Below, one piece after another: positions 1 to 10,069 of a stretch of DNA of 64,000 nt. Below the pieces are notes generated by a model that worked only from the letters and a program-made list of their open reading frames with translations, ran no database searches and was not told where the DNA came from. The translations under genes were made by a program, and so were the position numbers. The stretch's first letter is position 1, and each line of letters begins with the position of its first letter. This DNA comes from Gracilaria domingensis (lineage: Eukaryota; Rhodophyta; Florideophyceae; Gracilariales; Gracilariaceae), in NCBI GenBank assembly GCA_022539475.1, contig VCMS01000099.1, positions 62,001 to 126,000 of the forward strand. The letters are read 5' to 3'.

Positions 1-1
1 C

Positions 2-865
2 ACCTCATGTCGCGCCGCGATAGCGTTTTCCGATGATCCCACCAAGTTGGTCGACTCTGCTGAGGTACGTACCACCGATCCTCACACAACGCTTTCCTTC
101 CTCGTGCGCTTCCTGCGCACCCACGCGCCGTTTGTCGCGCTCGGTGTCGCGTCCTTTGGTCCTTTAGACCTTGACAGCTCGTCTCCGACCTACGGATATA
201 TCTCGTCCACCAACAAACCGGGCTGGCGATACACCGACGTTCTGTCCTTTTTCCAACAGTTCAATGTCCCTATCGCTTTTGATACAGATGTCAATGCGCC
301 TGCTTTGGCCGAGCTGCGTTACGGAAATCACGTCGGCGATAGCTGTGCATATATCACAGTTGGTACAGGGATTGGCGTTGGAATGGTTGTCGACGGCAAA
401 CCAATACACGGCCTTGTGCACCCAGAAGGAGGCCATATCATGCCGCTCAGAAAGCAACTGGATCACTACGTTGGTTGCCTCGCTGATCAACCCTTTTCCG
501 TTGAATCCATGGCCTGTGCGAAAGCGTGTGCTGATCGAGCGGGCGTTGAACCTGGCAATCTGCCTTCAGTGTCCGACGACCATCCGGCGTGGGATGATGT
601 GGCGTACTATCTTGCACAGCTTTGTTATTCCATTTGCATGATTGCGTCGCCGCATGTGATTGTTTTATCTGGCGGAGTGATGAAGAGAAGCTCGTTGTTT
701 GATAAGATCCGCGCGCATTTCGTCAAAATCAACAATGATTATCTGCCCATTGATAGGCTCACCAAAGATATCGACAAGTACATTGTGCAAAGTGAATACG
801 GTAACAACATGGGCATCATCGGTGCCGTGGAACTTGCTCGGCGAGCAGCGCTTGGAATAAAGTGA
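2..865 (+). CDS. ROK-family sugar kinase (fructokinase-like), 5' end outside the window
   Basis: The frame is open from base 2 and ends at a TGA, so the first codons lie left of the window. ROK kinases phosphorylate free hexoses with ATP. The window opens inside the N-terminal glycine/threonine-rich phosphate loop (Thr-Ser-Cys-Arg-Ala-Ala follows where GGT is normally found). Further on are an ASFGPLD segment, DTDVNAPALAE (catalytic Asp region), a GTGIGVG nucleotide loop, HPEGGHIMP (the ROK His region) and a C-terminal VLSGGVM motif. The usual CPxHxxC zinc cluster after the His motif is replaced by a Cys-containing but rearranged stretch (GCLADQ, then a CAKAC segment), so zinc binding may differ. 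The gene is tail-to-tail with the RAD51D-like gene, 8 bp apart. Fructokinase is the closest subgroup, but the substrate is not certain. Confidence 0.88.
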   Translation, partial: TSCRAAIAFSDDPTKLVDSAEVRTTDPHTTLSFLVRFLRTHAPFVALGVASFGPLDLDSSSPTYGYISSTNKPGWRYTDVLSFFQQFNVPIAFDTDVNAPALAELRYGNHVGDSCAYITVGTGIGVGMVVDGKPIHGLVHPEGGHIMPLRKQLDHYVGCLADQPFSVESMACAKACADRAGVEPGNLPSVSDDHPAWDDVAYYLAQLCYSICMIASPHVIVLSGGVMKRSSLFDKIRAHFVKINNDYLPIDRLTKDIDKYIVQSEYGNNMGIIGAVELARRAALGIK

Positions 866-873
866 TATGTTCG

Positions 874-1773
874 CTAAGATGGTGCCGCTTGCTGAGTGTA
901 TTGAGTGTGCTCAACGTCGTTGTCAGTGATGCCGTTGTCGGTGATGAGCACCGAGAAGCTGCAAGTTGCAGCCCTTTTGGAACTCTTGGTGATGCAAATC
1001 TCCAGACGTTCTTCATGCGTTTCCACACGCTTCAAGAGCAATTGCTCGTCAACAAACGCACTCCAGATGTTTCCCAGAGCAGGACGAGTAGCATTGTCCA
1101 CCACTCTGTTGGTGAGCAAAACGGTGGCAGAGGACAGCGTGACGAATTGATTAATACTCGCAGTAAGATGTTGCATTGCGGCGTGGCCGCTCCACCCGGC
1201 GGATCCCTTGAGACCAAGTATGGGTGCAAGCAACGCCGCCGGAGAGTCGAATACCAACAACCGAGGCTTCGGTACGGTGGACAGTGGGTGATACTGCGAC
1301 GAAAGACGGGCAATTTCGCGAAGCGCTTGCGACACACTGCACACGGATATGACGGTGAGACGGGCGGGGCACGCTAATCGAGCAACGGCGGTCTGCACCT
1401 GCCATCGACCGGCACAAGTGTCAATCCACACGACGTGGTGCGCGTGACGAAGAGCGGCGGCCACAAGACTGACGCATATGAGCGTCTTCCCAGCCAGCGA
1501 GCGACCGCACAGCTGAATGACCGAACGAGACGACAGAGCGACGTGGGCGTCGAAAACAGCGCTTCCGGTGAACACGGGCGATAGGGCGACGGGCAACGGC
1601 GATGCTCTGGTGGCGAGGGTGTGGATGGCGTGCAGCGCCTCTTGAACCACGGCGGGGGCAAGAGAGGGGTGCGGGCGGTCCGAAGGACGACTGAGCAACG
1701 ACTCCACCGATTCGTCTGCCTCGCGCAGCGCGGCGAGAGTGCCCGGCGAGAGCGATAACTGCTCCAGACGCAT
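874..1773 (-). CDS. RAD51D: RAD51 paralogue, RAD51D-like recombination ATPase
   Basis: This 299-residue frame starts at the ATG at 1773; the frame is open further upstream but only offers a GTG there. It has the RecA/RAD51 core: a Walker A GRSLAGKT, a Walker B LLVFDS, and near the C-terminus a TNRVV...RPALGNIW segment matching the TNH...KPALGxxW signature of RAD51D. The N-terminal LSLSPGTLAALREA stretch resembles the short helical N-domain of RAD51D. RAD51D is known to act in the RAD51 paralogue complex that loads RAD51 onto single-stranded DNA in homologous repair. Length is close to the family's usual ~330. XRCC2 or another divergent paralogue is the alternative. No introns are visible. Confidence 0.75.
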   Translation of the reverse strand: MRLEQLSLSPGTLAALREADESVESLLSRPSDRPHPSLAPAVVQEALHAIHTLATRASPLPVALSPVFTGSAVFDAHVALSSRSVIQLCGRSLAGKTLICVSLVAAALRHAHHVVWIDTCAGRWQVQTAVARLACPARLTVISVCSVSQALREIARLSSQYHPLSTVPKPRLLVFDSPAALLAPILGLKGSAGWSGHAAMQHLTASINQFVTLSSATVLLTNRVVDNATRPALGNIWSAFVDEQLLLKRVETHEERLEICITKSSKRAATCSFSVLITDNGITDNDVEHTQYTQQAAPS

Positions 1774-2006
1774 TGCGCCACCGCCCTCGTCGCGCACGGC
1801 CCCGCTGAGAAACTGCGGCTGCACACTCCCGAAAAGAACGTATTGGAGTCACGTGAATGCGTGACCGTGACGCCGCTTATCATCACAGTGATGGGGCGAT
1901 GGCGCGAGGGGGCGATGCTTGTGGCACCGCAGCTGACAGCTTCTTCTTGCTCGCCGCCGCTCGAAGGTGAGGGCGCGGACGCTGGCAGCGTTGATTTGAC
2001 AGAGAT

Positions 2007-4133
2007 ATGCTGCGTCCGACGAGTCGACGCGTTCCCACTAGCGCTGCTGTGCAGGCGCGCGCCGCTTTGCCATGTGGTGTCTTGGTCACGCCGCTTTCGC
2101 CGTCGCCGCCGCCGAGGTCCGTTTTGACGTATGAGGCTTCTTTGCCGCCGGCTGCTTTGCAGTCGTACAAGGCGGCTGCAGCTACTACTTCAGCAGCTAT
2201 TCCGAGATGCTCGTCATGTCGAGCTTATATTGCTACCGTTTGTAGCATGAATGCGAGGTATTGGCGATGTGCTGTTTGTTCTGCTTCTAACACATTGCCG
2301 CCGCGATATTCGCCTGTCTTGCTTGCCGAGCCGGAGGCTTTGCATATTGTGCCCGAGCTGTCGAGGGAGATTTATGATCTGCCCGTGGAGAATATTATTA
2401 CCCCGCCTCCTACTGCTTATGTGTTTGTTGTGGATGCCAATGGCTCGCAGATGTTTATGGATGCCGTGAGACAGGCTATTCGTCAGTCGTTATTGTCATT
2501 GGATACCTCTTCTACTGTCGGCATTATCTTGTATGATGAGAACGTCACTCTTTTTGACCTTCGTGCAAACGTTCTTCGGTCCCTTTCTTCACAGGATGCC
2601 GATGTCAATGCGTCGCATGTGTTCCCGCCAGATCAGTGGTTGCGTCAGACTAGCGCTCATGTCATCGATACCATCATGTCAATGCTCGGCAAAATCAGAC
2701 CCCCTTCCCAGACCCAACCGACAGCATCGCCCAAGAGTGCCCTGGGTGCTGCAGTTACTGCCGCTCTTGATATGCTTGAGAGCGCTCAGCTACTAGCCTC
2801 GCGCGTTGTCGTCATGGCAACCACCGAACCTAATGTTGGTGAAGGTGCCATTCAATACCCATCCAAACCAGCGCAGGAAACACAGGATATACCTTCCACG
2901 CCGCTTTCGACCTTTTATGAACAGGCTGGTTTGCGTGCCAACATGCTCGGTGTCATGTTTGACATGTACTTCTCATGCGCCACCTCTGTGCATGTTGCTA
3001 CGCTTTCACCGTTGGCACAAATCAGTGGCGGTAGATTCCTTCTGTATGATTCTGGTGAAGAGAGTCTTGCAAAGGATGTATGGCAACATCTCAATGATCC
3101 GGCTGTCGTTCGAGGCCTGCTGCGAGTGAGAACTAGTGCTAATATGGCTGTGGCTGACGTGTATGGGTGCGGCGTTTTTCAAGACAGCCAAGTGCCGGAA
3201 GTTTATCGCTTGAGTTGTCATGGCCATACTTCTACTCTGGCTGTCGAATTTCGTGTCAGTGAGAATGCATCCCCGCCAACCGGGCGATTTGCTAGTGTGC
3301 AGGTTGCTTTTCAAGGCGTTTTTATTGAACCGGGTGCGCTCCCGCAAAGAGTGCTTCGTGTTCAAACTCATTCGTACCCACTTACCGCTTCAGGCTCAGC
3401 GGTGAGGAAAGAGGCTGATGCGAATGCTGTGACAACATTATTGTTCCACAAAGCGATTGCTGCTGCAGATGAACAAACCATCACTGCAGCTCGAATGTTG
3501 CTTTTTGACTGGTTGGCTATCTTGTTCTCTAGGACTGCTAAGACTCCTCCAAACGGAGATGCTCCAGTGGTTGATGCCAAATTGACTAGATATCCTGCAC
3601 TACAGCCCATTCCTCGCCTTATATTCGGGCTTGTTCGCAGCTCTCTTTTCCGTCAGGACGCTGTTGATCCAGATGCTCGAGCCGCCCTGCGCTGTGTTTG
3701 GGAAGATTTGAGTCCTGAATTACTTGCTTCAGCGGCGTACCCACGCCTGTATTCATTTCTTAACTTGCAGGAGAAGAGCAAACAGGAATTGCCGTTGTCG
3801 CTGGCTGCTGTCAAGGAAAGCGGTCATCCGATATTCTTACTCGATGCCTTTTCCGATGTTGTCATGTATTATGCCGCAACGACAAGTAGGAAGGACCTAC
3901 CGTACCCCCCTCCGGATTCTAGTACCGTAATGCGTGTACGGGGACAAATCGCACGGGATCGACCTATCGCAGCGAAATGTGTCATTTGTCGGGAAGGTAC
4001 TCCCAAAGATGGATGGTTTAAGTCCTTCCTCATTGAAGACCCCCAGCCAGGAGCCGGTGCCCAGTCGTTTTCTGCGTTCTTGCTAGGTGTTGTGGATGCT
4101 GCTGAGGACATCCTGCAGAATGTTAGAAAGTAA
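2007..4133 (+). CDS. SEC23: SEC23-type COPII coat subunit
   Basis: This 708-residue frame starts at ATG 2007, with an in-frame TGA a few codons upstream. The opening resembles the SEC23 start (basic segment, small-residue stretch, then GVLVTPLSP). It is followed by a zinc finger C68-x2-C71-x16-C88-x2-C91, a trunk domain beginning at YVFVVDANGSQ, and a C-terminal gelsolin-like part. SEC23 pairs with SEC24 in the inner COPII coat at the endoplasmic reticulum and is the GTPase-activating subunit for SAR1. The trunk is divergent and the protein is slightly shorter than the usual ~760, so a diverged paralogue is possible. The gene is divergent from the RAD51D-like gene, about 230 bp away. Confidence 0.85.
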   Translation: MLRPTSRRVPTSAAVQARAALPCGVLVTPLSPSPPPRSVLTYEASLPPAALQSYKAAAATTSAAIPRCSSCRAYIATVCSMNARYWRCAVCSASNTLPPRYSPVLLAEPEALHIVPELSREIYDLPVENIITPPPTAYVFVVDANGSQMFMDAVRQAIRQSLLSLDTSSTVGIILYDENVTLFDLRANVLRSLSSQDADVNASHVFPPDQWLRQTSAHVIDTIMSMLGKIRPPSQTQPTASPKSALGAAVTAALDMLESAQLLASRVVVMATTEPNVGEGAIQYPSKPAQETQDIPSTPLSTFYEQAGLRANMLGVMFDMYFSCATSVHVATLSPLAQISGGRFLLYDSGEESLAKDVWQHLNDPAVVRGLLRVRTSANMAVADVYGCGVFQDSQVPEVYRLSCHGHTSTLAVEFRVSENASPPTGRFASVQVAFQGVFIEPGALPQRVLRVQTHSYPLTASGSAVRKEADANAVTTLLFHKAIAAADEQTITAARMLLFDWLAILFSRTAKTPPNGDAPVVDAKLTRYPALQPIPRLIFGLVRSSLFRQDAVDPDARAALRCVWEDLSPELLASAAYPRLYSFLNLQEKSKQELPLSLAAVKESGHPIFLLDAFSDVVMYYAATTSRKDLPYPPPDSSTVMRVRGQIARDRPIAAKCVICREGTPKDGWFKSFLIEDPQPGAGAQSFSAFLLGVVDAAEDILQNVRK

Positions 4134-4729
4134 CAATAAAGAATAACCAACTGCTTAAGAACTCATTAAGAACCACTCGGACACATTTAGGAGATGCTGC
4201 TCTAAAGACAAAAGGACTAATATACAACTGGCAAGTGATCTACGCCGCTTGACCGCTTGGCAACAACCCCTGCGAAAAGCTGTACAGTATCGAGAATGAC
4301 TGTCCAAGGTTTTCGGGTGTACCGATATCTCTCTCGGAACTTCGCAAAGGAGCGGTACCCGTTCAGCGGTTACATTCCTACGGTATATGATCGTACTGAT
4401 TTGCACCTCTCTTGTTGAGACTAGTAGAAGACCAGCCGTAAGGGTCGGTCTGCTAGTCTCAGTACGACCCTACACGAAGAAACCTCAAAATCATCAATCA
4501 TGGTAGCAAGGTTTCGTCGTGATTTAGTTCTTGATTCACAAGTGATTGTAACTTTATTAGCATGAAGGATAATGGCAGTCTTGTTTGAATTTGTGTCTAT
4601 GAATAGGGTTTCATCTCACAGACAAGAACGAAGATATCGAAAAAACAACATGCACCCATATCGAAAAAGCAATTCAAGACAGCTTAGCACCTCCATCCTG
4701 TTACATAGTAGAGTATCTACATCCGCTTT
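4134..4729. other. Intergenic, between convergent genes
   Basis: About 600 bp between the 3' ends of the SEC23 gene and the large unknown gene. I see short open frames only, with no conserved motif. It presumably holds both 3' untranslated regions; an AATAAA-like AACAATAAAG sits just after the SEC23 stop. Confidence 0.6.
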
Positions 4730-7700
4730 TCAATTGACGCAGAAACACCGAGACGGGCTACACAAGTATTCGTGTATCTCTTTCTGGGTATACGGGATGG
4801 GTTGCATGCAAGGACTCATAAGAAGATTTGGGAATGACTTCTTTCGAGCTCCAATGGTGCCATTTTCAATACCTTGTACCAAAAAGGCACTCAATGTCGC
4901 CACCTGGTCCTCCAGCTTTCTTATCCTTTCCTCATATTTCAGGCTTCTCCAGTCGAAATCCTGTCCCAACATGTCGCGGCGCAGAATTGATTTTGCGCGC
5001 TTATGGATCCTTCTCAAGTACGGTGACCCACTTCGATTCACATCTCGCGCTATCATGGCTGCAGCTTCTTGGGGGTCTTCAAAATTCTCGGTTATGGTTT
5101 TGTTTGCGAGAGTTCCGATTACGATTGCAAGTGCGTGCGAGAATTCTTCAAATGTGTGCACTCCAGGGGGAAGCCCTGTCTGGTGTGGACTGAGATGCTG
5201 CAAAGAAGGAGGCTGTCCAACGTCAAAATACTTGCCAAGGTCCATTTCAGAAACCATCACGGCACGACGGAGAGCCCGGGATGGAAGTTGGCCGTCGACT
5301 GCAATGTTATCCACCAAGACTCCCTTTGCATCTTCATCGGATTGAGTGCTAGATTCTCTCGTTCCACGACGGGTTCGAAAAATCCTTCCTTGTTGGTCTC
5401 TCTTGACTCTTTGAGGAAGCGCTGGGTCCGTCACGAATTCAGGAGTAACGGTATCGTGTAGAAGATAATACTGCTTCCTCAGGTCATTTGCGTACAGGTA
5501 GACTACAGTACGATACAACTCAAAGAATACTTCTGCCGGATTCGTACCTGGGACAGTCAACAATGCAATGATTGACTGGTGAAGTTCAGTGGTAAGAACG
5601 CTTTCCTCTTCCGCCTCAAATCCAACAGGGTTTCCCGACAACCCATTGGAACCACTGCCATTGGCGTCGTCATAGCTCACCGGAGATGTGCGTACTGTGC
5701 TCGGCCCGGAAACCATTGTTGAAGGATACGATTCGTTTTCACCGAAGCTTTCATCCACGTTCCTCTCAGCCCTCTTTTCTCGTCTATAACCCTGCATAAC
5801 GGCAATGAGAGCTGCCCGTCGTGCAGCCTGTGCGAGGAAAAGAATTGAGGACGAGTACGATGGCGTCCCACTCCACTGGGGGGAAGATGGCATAATACTG
5901 ATGAGAGCTCTCCATGAACGCAAAGAATCAAGAGTGCCCTCGTCAGACAGCTTGGGAGCAGATGGACGAGCCGCATTGTGAGCCAAAAGACGACCTGTGG
6001 CACTGATCGAGCGAATGCAAGTTTCAATTACCAGCCTCAAGGTCATTGGTTCCCGTGAGATATGCTCCACAGCAAGTTCCGCAGAAGCAGGGATCGTGGA
6101 AACGAGTACACTTAGCGAGTCCACGGCACTGACAATCTTACTGACTTCCCAGGAAAGACCATCCTGACTCCTCTGTAACGCTTCGGAAGAGTACAAAAAT
6201 GCACTGTTAATCGTTCCCGTCATGAGTGCCATCCTTCTTGAACAAAGATCAGGCACATGTTTCAGGAGTTGCTTGAGAAGAGTGTTGCACGAGACGCCAG
6301 CAAGCGCCGTGCAATCCATGTTGGGCAGGCAGATAGCATTCTGCGGAAACCGAGAAATACGAGGTCTTGGTATGGACATTTGATTTGTAAGGTCAGCAAG
6401 TCCTGCTTGTATCATAGGATTGAGCTGGTTCGCGTCAGCCTCTCGAACCGGCCTGAACAAAATTGATAGTAGCATGCTGTAGATGTCTTCACCATGTCCG
6501 ACAAACACAAATCGCATAGCCTCAGAATACTCCTCAACTTGTTCGATCTTGTGTGATGACGCATACTGGCCAGAAAATGTTGCCGACGCTATATCGGAAA
6601 GGGTACTGATGACTTCGATACGGTCCTCCAAGTCGGGAGTTATTCGATTTGACAGCAAGCGCTCAAAAATGTACATGATAGTAGCGGCATCACGCTTCAT
6701 TGAGATCCGAGGTTTGTCACGATTTGGCCCTCCTCCATAGAAACGATGCGCTGATGAGATGGACTCAGTGACAGCGCTGACCAAGGAGCTGGTGGGATGA
6801 AGCTGTGCGCTCAGCAACTGTTGAAGCTCAGTCAAGCTATCCCCTACATCTCGACTTCGCGTTGAGTTCTGCCTGGACTTTCTTGCAGACGCTTTGTCGG
6901 ATGCATCCGACTCTGAGGTAAGTCTAGACAATGAGGTAGGAGTGTTGGATGACACAGGTTGTCGTTTCCTTTGAAAAAAGCGCATGATCCTCCATTGCGA
7001 CTGAGTAGCTCGACGTTGTTCCTTTCGGCGTTCCGACGAAAGCGAGCGTCTTTGTTTCACAAGCAAGTTGCCGAAAGAAGACCTCGACGAGCGCTTTCTT
7101 GTAAGATCATTTGAAGACGGCGAGGTAGAAAAAGCCGATTGTCGAACAACCTCATGCAGAATATCGGCCAATCTTCCCAACAAATTGCGTAACAATACAG
7201 CACGACTGGTTCGATTTCCCGTTCTCAACGACAAGGCAGCGCGAATAGATCCCATCCAAGAAGAGATCTGACAGCATTCGATGGATGAGATCTGCTTGAG
7301 AGCCTTCGTAGCCGCATTGGTAACGCGCATATCTGGACAAAACAATGTCCGCAACAAGGCAGGAGCAGCACGCTTTCTCAACGGAACGGCAAGAATATCC
7401 AATTGTTGTCTCTCACAGCCAGCATTCTGCGCAACAGCAAACAACGCGGCAAGAGCGCCTTGCGCATCGACGGCGACGATAAGAGCAGCGGCGTCCTCAG
7501 GTTCAGTGGAGACTTCCGCATGTCTCATAGCACGGTCAAGTCGGCGCGCAATCCGGTTAATGTACGGGTAAACGATATCGAAAACATAGCTCAGTGTCGG
7601 AGGCTCTCGACGTCCATGCCCCCGACTCGGGCGCGCGGGGTGGGTTTTCAAGGTGCGTCGAACGTGATAGACGCAGGTATCGTACACAAACCGCGCGGCT

Positions 7701-7813
7701 TCCTCGCGATGACGGGCTTCAACGGCGTCGAGACGATCGACGGCTTGCTGCAAGCGGCGAATGTCGGTGGCCGGGTTGCGAGGAACCTGAGTGCAGGGTG
7801 TGGAAAGACCCAT
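4730..7813 (-). CDS. Large conserved-looking protein of unknown function
   Basis: Not recognised. The frame is open to 8266, but the first ATG is at 7813, giving 1028 residues; the upstream part is Pro/Ser-rich and probably not translated. The N-terminal third is helix-rich with several Leu/Ala-rich segments that could form an ARM/HEAT-like fold (inference only). A Ser/Arg/Lys-rich stretch around RKRSSRSSFG looks disordered and phosphorylatable. The C-terminal end has a short coiled-coil-like YEERIRKLEDQVATL. No signal peptide or membrane segment is evident. A single uninterrupted 3-kb frame is strong evidence for a real gene. It is convergent with SEC23. Confidence 0.72.
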   Translation of the reverse strand: MGLSTPCTQVPRNPATDIRRLQQAVDRLDAVEARHREEAARFVYDTCVYHVRRTLKTHPARPSRGHGRREPPTLSYVFDIVYPYINRIARRLDRAMRHAEVSTEPEDAAALIVAVDAQGALAALFAVAQNAGCERQQLDILAVPLRKRAAPALLRTLFCPDMRVTNAATKALKQISSIECCQISSWMGSIRAALSLRTGNRTSRAVLLRNLLGRLADILHEVVRQSAFSTSPSSNDLTRKRSSRSSFGNLLVKQRRSLSSERRKEQRRATQSQWRIMRFFQRKRQPVSSNTPTSLSRLTSESDASDKASARKSRQNSTRSRDVGDSLTELQQLLSAQLHPTSSLVSAVTESISSAHRFYGGGPNRDKPRISMKRDAATIMYIFERLLSNRITPDLEDRIEVISTLSDIASATFSGQYASSHKIEQVEEYSEAMRFVFVGHGEDIYSMLLSILFRPVREADANQLNPMIQAGLADLTNQMSIPRPRISRFPQNAICLPNMDCTALAGVSCNTLLKQLLKHVPDLCSRRMALMTGTINSAFLYSSEALQRSQDGLSWEVSKIVSAVDSLSVLVSTIPASAELAVEHISREPMTLRLVIETCIRSISATGRLLAHNAARPSAPKLSDEGTLDSLRSWRALISIMPSSPQWSGTPSYSSSILFLAQAARRAALIAVMQGYRREKRAERNVDESFGENESYPSTMVSGPSTVRTSPVSYDDANGSGSNGLSGNPVGFEAEEESVLTTELHQSIIALLTVPGTNPAEVFFELYRTVVYLYANDLRKQYYLLHDTVTPEFVTDPALPQRVKRDQQGRIFRTRRGTRESSTQSDEDAKGVLVDNIAVDGQLPSRALRRAVMVSEMDLGKYFDVGQPPSLQHLSPHQTGLPPGVHTFEEFSHALAIVIGTLANKTITENFEDPQEAAAMIARDVNRSGSPYLRRIHKRAKSILRRDMLGQDFDWRSLKYEERIRKLEDQVATLSAFLVQGIENGTIGARKKSFPNLLMSPCMQPIPYTQKEIHEYLCSPSRCFCVN

Positions 7814-9043
7814 GACTGGGCCCTCTGCGCGCGAAGACGCGGGGGGAGGCTGTGAGGGGGATGAGCAAAAGAGGGGCGTGGAGGGGGAAGAGGAGAAGAA
7901 GGGAGGGTACGGAGCTGCGTGGAAATGGGCGGCTTTGAGAAGGGGGGAGCGGCGGATGGGGTGAGGAACGTCATCGGTATGGCGGATACGTGTCGCAGTT
8001 ATGGGACGATTGGCGGTTGATGACGCAGTAGACGCGACGCAGCGGATGAGCGCCACTTGTGCCGGATCAGTTTTTTTGGTCGCGGGGTGTGTTATTGTGC
8101 CAATCAGCGGCGGCGGAACGGCGGCGGTCGCGCTGCAGGGCTGGATGTTTGGGCAAGCACTCGGCCGCGGGACTGGCGGCCACCGCCTTGGGCGTGCCAC
8201 ATATTCATTGGCTTGTACCTTGGCGTGCCTCTGGGGACGTGCGATGAAGAGCCGCGAACCAAGCACAGTGCCGGTTGCGGAAGCGAGACTTTTGTATGTT
8301 GCGCGGAGAGAATCGAATTTCGATTTGACTTTGAGCTGCAGTCAAGAGGGCGAGCGCTATCGATAACGTTACAAAGCGTCAGTATCAAACTAATTTCCTC
8401 TCACTTACCCTGGGTAAGTACCGTGTAGAAGGCATACCAAGGGTAAGTTACAATCAACGGCGGCTTTTTGTGCCGCGCTCTTCCGCATTGGATTACAGCG
8501 TAGGATAACAATGTTGTTACTGTACGACCGTACAAGTGGAGTACTTCTGATGGGAACACAGGCCATCATCAAAGTTTAGCTCGAGCACGCTCCGGGTTTA
8601 AACCGTATCGAAGGCCCGGCCAGGAAACGAAGCAACAAACATGGCGGCCAAGGCTATGGCGCGATGATTTGCAGGTCCGGGAATGAGGCACGTGCGTGCC
8701 GGCGGTCGCCTACAGCGACGGACGGCCTGTGTGCCTGCGCAGTATGCGTTGCACTGGTGCATCGCTACGTAACACCGGTGCGCGATTATTGCTGCGCTTG
8801 TCCACACATCGCTGGGCGTTCGCCTCGGCGCTTCAGCTTCAGCTTCAAGCCTTGAAGCTTTTTGTGTAGATACGCAAGTTTGCTTTTCGGTGAACGGCGC
8901 CTACGCAGACCGATAGGATGCCAATTTGGCAACAACAAAAAAAGAAGCACGTTTACTCGCCATGCATCAAGCCGCAAAAACGAAGCAACTGCCACGCAGC
9001 AATCTCGATAGGCAACGCGCAAGCAAACGCGTCACCGCGACGT
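7814..9043. other. Intergenic region
   Basis: About 1.2 kb upstream of the large unknown gene and downstream of the small plastid-type gene. It contains a short perfect palindrome, CTTACCCTGGGTAAG, at 8404-8418, with a second GGGTAAG about 30 bp later. These could be regulatory, but they also resemble splice-donor consensus. I see nothing else I can support. Confidence 0.5.
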
Positions 9044-9337
9044 TCATTTCTTTGCCTTGTCCATCTCATCGTAGACCTTCTTCTTCTCCTCGTCCCTAGC
9101 AGCCATGGCGGCCTTGAAGTACGGTTCATAGCCGACGTCCTCATCACCTTCCCACAGCGCATTGTGCATGAACTTTCGGTACAGCCACTCGCCCAGTCCG
9201 ATGTTTTCCGACTTTTCGGCGCTCATGCTCACGGCGCGGGTGGTGGCGGGGCGGCGTTTCGGCGGGGCTGTGCCGCACACAGCAGTGCCGGACAGGCTTG
9301 TTCGGGCGGCCAGTGGAGTGCTTGGGATGAACGCCAT
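9044..9337 (-). CDS. Small protein with plastid-type leader, function unknown
   Basis: 97 residues from an ATG. The first ~38 residues are rich in Ser, Thr, Ala, Pro and Arg, begin MAFIPS (small residues plus an early Phe, typical of red-algal transit peptides), and end near TTRAVSMSA, a plausible processing point. The mature part is ~60 residues, hydrophilic and charged. It contains GLGEWLYRKFMHN, an acidic WEGDEDVGYEPYF segment and a Lys-rich helical tail. No membrane span. I infer plastid import and perhaps a small photosystem or assembly subunit, but I do not recognise the family. Confidence 0.55.
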   Translation of the reverse strand: MAFIPSTPLAARTSLSGTAVCGTAPPKRRPATTRAVSMSAEKSENIGLGEWLYRKFMHNALWEGDEDVGYEPYFKAAMAARDEEKKKVYDEMDKAKK

Positions 9338-10069
9338 GCTTGACGGGGATTGTCGACGAATGAACTGGTTTGGAGCTGGGCGCGAGAGGCGCTCGGAGAT
9401 GAGGGAGGGATGGCGACCTTTGACCCGTCAGAGCATTATCGAGCAGAGCGGCGCGTTTTCCGCTGCTGGTTGTGCGACGTGTATGGACGTAGTTGATCGC
9501 GCGGCCTGTGCAAATTTGCAAAATATTTGGCGGCGGCGCGCGAAAGTGCGACAAGCTGTGCGCGGCAAGCGGAGCGCGACCGCGGCGCGGGCCACGTCGC
9601 ATGACGGCCGCAGTTGGCGCCGATCTGCGGCGAGAGCGGCTGCGCAGCACCGTGCGCTCGGCAGTGCTCGGCAGTGCCGAGTGGGCACAGCGCACGCACG
9701 CACGCACGCACGCACGCGCGCGAGCATCGTCAGAGGCTGTTCTGTAAAGTTATGAACCGATCCGCACGCGCATCCCAACGCCAAAACACAGCACAGCGGT
9801 GATGGCTGCACAAGCGCAGAGCACGTGCTGCGCGCGATGCGTACAGAACACGTCCGCGCTGTCAACGTGTTCCGCTCTCCACCAATGGTGTGCGCGCACG
9901 TGGCAGAGACAAGCGCGCACATCGCTGTCCCCCCTGCCTGCGCCACTGCGTACGCACCATTTATGTGTACACACCGCTGCAATAACTGCGTTGCCCTTCG
10001 TCGACGCCGGTCCTGCCGCGTACCCCCTCTGTCCGTCGCGCTCGTCAACGCGCGGCGTCTCTGTCCATC
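9338..10069. other. Intergenic, GC-rich with a CACG simple repeat
   Basis: About 730 bp between divergent genes, so it should contain both promoters. It has a (CACG)n run near 9690-9722. Several overlapping open frames on both strands are explained by the GC-rich, stop-poor composition; none shows protein motifs. Confidence 0.5.

Noticed and set aside
862-1886. Several overlapping frames opposite and beside the RAD51D-like gene
   Set aside because: Shadows of the real gene in GC-rich DNA.
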